Source: Natranaerovirga hydrolytica (GTDB taxonomy: Bacteria > Bacillota > Clostridia > Lachnospirales > DSM-24629). From it: a stretch of DNA of 64,000 nucleotides. Of this stretch, positions 61,492 to 64,000 are shown piece by piece. The stretch is taken from NCBI RefSeq assembly GCF_004339095.1, contig NZ_SMGQ01000015.1, positions 1-64,000 of the forward strand. Reading direction: 5' to 3'. Under the pieces are notes generated by a model. The model was not told where the DNA came from and made no database searches. It saw only the letters and a program-made list of their open reading frames with translations. Each line of letters opens with the position of its first letter. The first letter of the stretch is position 1. The translations under genes were made by a program, and so were the position numbers.

Positions 61492-62756
61492 TGAAAGTAT
61501 TAGTAGTTGGTAGTGGCGGAAGAGAACATACCATCGTTTGGAAATTATCTCAAAGCAAAAAAGTAGATAAAATATTTTGTGCACCAGGAAATGCAGGCAT
61601 ACAATCATTAGCAGAAGCTGTTGATATCAAAGCAACAGATGTAGACAAATTAGTTGCTTTTGCAAAAGAAAATCAGATAGACTTAACCATTGTAGGAATG
61701 GATGACCCCTTAATGTTAGGCATTGTTAATGCATTTGAAAAAGAAGGACTTAGGGTATTTGGGCCAACAAAAGAAGCAGCTATAATAGAAGGATCAAAAG
61801 CATTTTCAAAAGATTTGATGAAAAAGTACAACATACCCACAGCAGGATATGAAGTGTTTACCAATGCAGATGAAGCAATAGACTATTTAAAAACAAGTAA
61901 ATATCCAATTGTTTTAAAAGCAGATGGATTAGCATTAGGCAAAGGTGTATTGATTTGCGAAAGCTATGAAGAAGCACTTGAAGGTATTAACACCATTATG
62001 GTAGATAAAAAGTTTGGAGACGCTGGAGATAAATTAGTTGTAGAAGAATTTATGACAGGAAGAGAAGTTTCTGTATTGGCTTTTTGTGATGGAGACCATA
62101 TTATACCAATGACCAGTGCTCAAGATCACAAAAGAGCAAAAGACAATGACGAAGGCTTAAACACAGGAGGAATGGGAACATTCTCACCCAGTCCATTCTA
62201 CACAGATGAGGTGCATCAATTCTGTATGGATAACATATACCAAGTAACAATAGACGCAATGAAAAGTGAAGGCAGACCTTTTACTGGGATTTTATTTGTT
62301 GGACTAATGTTAACACCAGAAGGACCAAAAGTATTAGAATACAACGCAAGATTCGGTGACCCAGAAGCACAAGTGGTATTACCAAGAATGGAAAATGACT
62401 TAGTAGATGTGGTAGAAGCTTGTATAGAAGGCAGATTAAATGAAATAGAATTAAAATTCACAGATGACGCAGCTGTATGTGTTGTTCTAGCATCAGATGG
62501 CTACCCACTAAGCTACGATAAAGGTTTAGAAATCAAAGGCTTAGATTGGTTTGACACAGAAGAAAACTACTACTGCTTCCACGCAGGAACAGCAAATAAA
62601 AACGGAAAAATCGTAACAAACGGTGGAAGGGTACTAGGCATAGTAGCAAAAGGCGAGGATCTAAAAAAAGCAAGAACCAATGCTTATAAAGCAGTTGAAA
62701 AGGTAAGCTTTGATAACAAATATTACAGAAGTGACATAGGCAAATCAATTGAATAA
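61491..62756 (+). CDS. purD: GAR synthetase PurD
   Basis: 421 residues with a GTG start overlapping the purN stop by one base (AAGGAGG within purN). ATP-grasp: GSGGREHTIVWKL, LKADGLALGKGV, the GGMGTFSPSPFYT substrate loop, and EYNARFGDPEAQV. It ligates glycine to phosphoribosylamine. Last pur gene; a terminator-like hairpin follows at 62816. Confidence 0.96.
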   Translation: MKVLVVGSGGREHTIVWKLSQSKKVDKIFCAPGNAGIQSLAEAVDIKATDVDKLVAFAKENQIDLTIVGMDDPLMLGIVNAFEKEGLRVFGPTKEAAIIEGSKAFSKDLMKKYNIPTAGYEVFTNADEAIDYLKTSKYPIVLKADGLALGKGVLICESYEEALEGINTIMVDKKFGDAGDKLVVEEFMTGREVSVLAFCDGDHIIPMTSAQDHKRAKDNDEGLNTGGMGTFSPSPFYTDEVHQFCMDNIYQVTIDAMKSEGRPFTGILFVGLMLTPEGPKVLEYNARFGDPEAQVVLPRMENDLVDVVEACIEGRLNEIELKFTDDAAVCVVLASDGYPLSYDKGLEIKGLDWFDTEENYYCFHAGTANKNGKIVTNGGRVLGIVAKGEDLKKARTNAYKAVEKVSFDNKYYRSDIGKSIE

Positions 62757-62766
62757 ATACCAAAAG

Positions 62767-62801
62767 CATCAAAAGGCATCAAAAGGGACGGTCCTTTTTG
62801 A
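62767..62801. repeat. REP-like palindromic repeat, copy 1
   Basis: ATCAAAAGGCATCAAAAGGG followed by ACGGTCCTTTTTGA. The core TCAAAAGGGAC-G-GTCCTTTTTGA is palindromic. Copies 2 and 3 lie 0.5-0.6 kb away. It could also slow or stop transcription after purD. Confidence 0.8.
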
Positions 62802-62815
62802 TAGGCTTTTTGTAA

Positions 62816-62858
62816 ACACAAAACCACTTTTAAAAATAATCTAAAAGTGGTTTTGTGT
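62816..62858. terminator. Long hairpin between convergent purD and hypothetical gene
   Basis: Perfect 17-bp stem, ACACAAAACCACTTTTA and its complement, 9-base loop. There is no long U-run on either strand (TTTTG on plus), so it may be a weak bidirectional terminator. Confidence 0.65.
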
Positions 62859-62860
62859 TC

Positions 62861-63310
62861 TTAGTGATACCTATAAAATGGTATATATCGATATCTTCTT
62901 TTTAACACAACTTCTTCAGTAGTATCAGTCGTTTCACCTAATGGTCTCCACCTTAAATTCAAGGTTATATGATCTGAAGAATCATAGGTTCTATGACCAT
63001 AAATAAAACTATATTCATCAGATATTTCAACTTGATTTTCCATAGAAGGATTTCTTTCGCCAGCTCTTAAAGAACCATTAACATAAAATTGATAATAATT
63101 TAAAGAAACATCTTCTTCACCATTCCAATAAAGTGTTCCTTCCCAAATACTACCTAGGTCATTAGAAACTTTTTCATATACAATGGTCCAATTCCCATCA
63201 TCTGTTTTACCAACCCAAATAGGTGCAGTAACGATAGCGTGTATGATACCTATTAATATAAGTAGGATTGATATAACTATAATATACTGTATGCTTTTTT
63301 TAATTCTCAT
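62861..63310 (-). CDS. Membrane-anchored hypothetical protein
   Basis: 149 residues: one N-terminal membrane segment (about 8-28), then an extracytoplasmic beta-rich domain of about 115 residues with many Trp and Tyr (WVGKTDDGNWTIVYEK, TLYWNGEEDVSLNYYQFYVNG, given as fragments TLYWNGEEDVSLNYY). No known family. AGGAGG lies six bases before ATG; the upstream edge of this ribosome site coincides with the end of repeat copy 2, so the repeat sits at the gene's promoter. Confidence 0.75.
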   Translation of the reverse strand: MRIKKSIQYIIVISILLILIGIIHAIVTAPIWVGKTDDGNWTIVYEKVSNDLGSIWEGTLYWNGEEDVSLNYYQFYVNGSLRAGERNPSMENQVEISDEYSFIYGHRTYDSSDHITLNLRWRPLGETTDTTEEVVLKRRYRYIPFYRYH

Positions 63311-63322
63311 TATTTTCCTCCT

Positions 63323-63346
63323 ATCAAAAGGGACGGTCCTTTTTGG
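63323..63346. repeat. REP-like palindromic repeat, copy 2
   Basis: ATCAAAAGGGACGGTCCTTT followed by TTGG: identical to the copy 1 core over 22 bases. Immediately upstream of the hypothetical gene on the minus strand. Confidence 0.8.
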
Positions 63347-63357
63347 TTTGCTTTTTT

Positions 63358-63391
63358 ATCAAAAGGTATCAAAAGGGACGGCCCTTTATGA
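63358..63391. repeat. REP-like palindromic repeat, copy 3
   Basis: ATCAAAAGGTATCAAAAGGG followed by ACGGCCCTTTATGA: same two-part structure as copy 1 with a few changes. It lies 25 bases beyond the 3' end of the transposase gene. Confidence 0.78.
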
Positions 63392-63415
63392 TTTGATTTT
63401 TGATTTAAAAGAGAT

Positions 63416-64000
63416 TTATTGAAGATCAATAGCTTGATACCTTTTTTGAACTTTAGCGTATGAAATACCAGTTAAACTTGAAATTTTTCTCAAAGACAAA
63501 CCACTTTTCTTTAACAATTCAGTAATTAGAAAATGCTCTTTATCTGTATCCTTTTTTAATTCCAATAAAGTATTAGCATTGTTATCTCTCAAATATTTTT
63601 CTATAATCACTTCTGCTTTTTCGAGTCGATATTTTTCAACATCTTCTTTGATTTCTAGATATTCTTTATCACTTGTTTTAAGATGAAAGGCTTCAAATCT
63701 TTGAATATTATTATTAAAATAATTAAGAACAAATTGCATTTGATGAGTTATAAACTTTTGTTTGATATAAGCATTATAAGTACTCCATTTATATTCTTGT
63801 GGTTTTTTGACTATTTTTGCTTTTACTGGATTATTGTGCACATACCTTATCACTTCAATCAAATACTCATCCGTGTCAATAGGCTCACTTTTGAATCGAT
63901 CTTGAAAAACATGCCCAATCATATTTTCTTTTTTATTGTAGTACATTGCAAATTTAGTATTTATTTTCTTCATAGCTAAGGACATATCATTAATACTTGA
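63416..64000 (-). CDS. REP-associated tyrosine transposase (RAYT/IS200-like Y1), N-terminus outside window
   Basis: At least 195 codons; the frame is still open at the right edge, so the N-terminal HUH-containing part lies outside. Visible: YYNKKENMIGHVFQDRFKSE and DEYLIEVIRYVHNNPVKAKI, classic Y1-transposase sequence around the catalytic Tyr (given as VIRYVHNNPVKA), then YKWSTYNAYI. The C-terminus adds a helix-turn-helix SLRKISSLTGISYAKVQKRY, typical of the Firmicute RAYT clade. Palindromic repeats downstream are its presumed substrates. Confidence 0.9.
   Translation of the reverse strand, partial: SSINDMSLAMKKINTKFAMYYNKKENMIGHVFQDRFKSEPIDTDEYLIEVIRYVHNNPVKAKIVKKPQEYKWSTYNAYIKQKFITHQMQFVLNYFNNNIQRFEAFHLKTSDKEYLEIKEDVEKYRLEKAEVIIEKYLRDNNANTLLELKKDTDKEHFLITELLKKSGLSLRKISSLTGISYAKVQKRYQAIDLQ

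Overview
The window looks like a chromosomal segment of an AT-rich, anaerobic, probably spore-forming and motile member of the Clostridia. The evidence is strong AGGAGG-type ribosome binding sites, copper-amine-oxidase-like stalk domains on secreted enzymes, a GerMN-domain protein, a T-box, a type II c-di-GMP riboswitch, flavodiiron and hemerythrin oxygen/NO defence proteins, and a thioredoxin-type arsenate reductase. The species cannot be named from the sequence alone. No prophage or CRISPR array was seen. The only mobile-type element is a REP-associated transposase cut by the right edge.

Layout, left half. 1-979: 3' end of a 23S rRNA gene followed directly by nine tRNAs, with no 5S gene between. 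1.3-8.8 kb: HD-GYP protein, a Q/N-rich small acid-soluble-spore-protein-like gene, rhodanese, metallophosphoesterase, MIF-like protein, RlmL-type methyltransferase, a secreted papain-like protease with stalk domains, and a NusG-II/Gx-transporter pair. 9.0-13.3 kb: cell-wall amidase, GerMN protein, RdgB and a YsnB-like phosphodiesterase, which matches the Bacillus gerM-rph-ysnA-ysnB order without rph. 13.4-14.1 kb: a second block of seven tRNAs behind a consensus sigma-A promoter. 14.2-20.1 kb: CYTH, PAP2, MgtE, a DUF1576 membrane protein with a structured leader, and an MFS carrier. 20.3-26.4 kb: a PAS-GGDEF-EAL protein, then a c-di-GMP-II riboswitch in front of cheV-cheY-mcp.

Layout, right half. 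27.2-31.8 kb: an FNR-like regulator divergent from a flavodiiron/hemerythrin/DUF1858/cupin cluster, with a ferredoxin beyond it. 32-34 kb: arsR-acr3-arsC. 34-37 kb: a MerR regulator and an FMN/FAD fumarate-reductase-like lipoprotein behind a MerR-type promoter. 37-39 kb: a GntR-ABC operon behind a 21-bp inverted repeat. 39-43.5 kb: DegV, nitronate monooxygenase-like enzyme, signal peptidase and small membrane proteins. 43.5-45.8 kb: an ECF S-component divergent from a MocR-type regulator. 46.2-47.8 kb: a tryptophan T-box and a lone trpB. 47.9-51.2 kb: DNA repair methyltransferase, HD phosphohydrolase and M29 aminopeptidase. 51.3-55.4 kb, minus strand: a secreted peptide plus a three-permease ABC system. 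56-62.8 kb: purK-E-C-F-M-N-D. 62.8-64 kb: palindromic repeats around a hypothetical gene and a RAYT-type transposase.

Themes. Several loci carry visible cis-regulation matching the encoded regulators: FNR-like palindrome, ArsR operator, MerR 19-bp-spacer promoter, GntR inverted repeat, Trp T-box and c-di-GMP-II riboswitch. Protein functions are assigned from recognisable motifs without database searches. The least understood parts are the peptide/ABC locus, the DUF1576 locus with its mutually exclusive leader hairpins, and the 208-residue protein in the oxygen/NO cluster.
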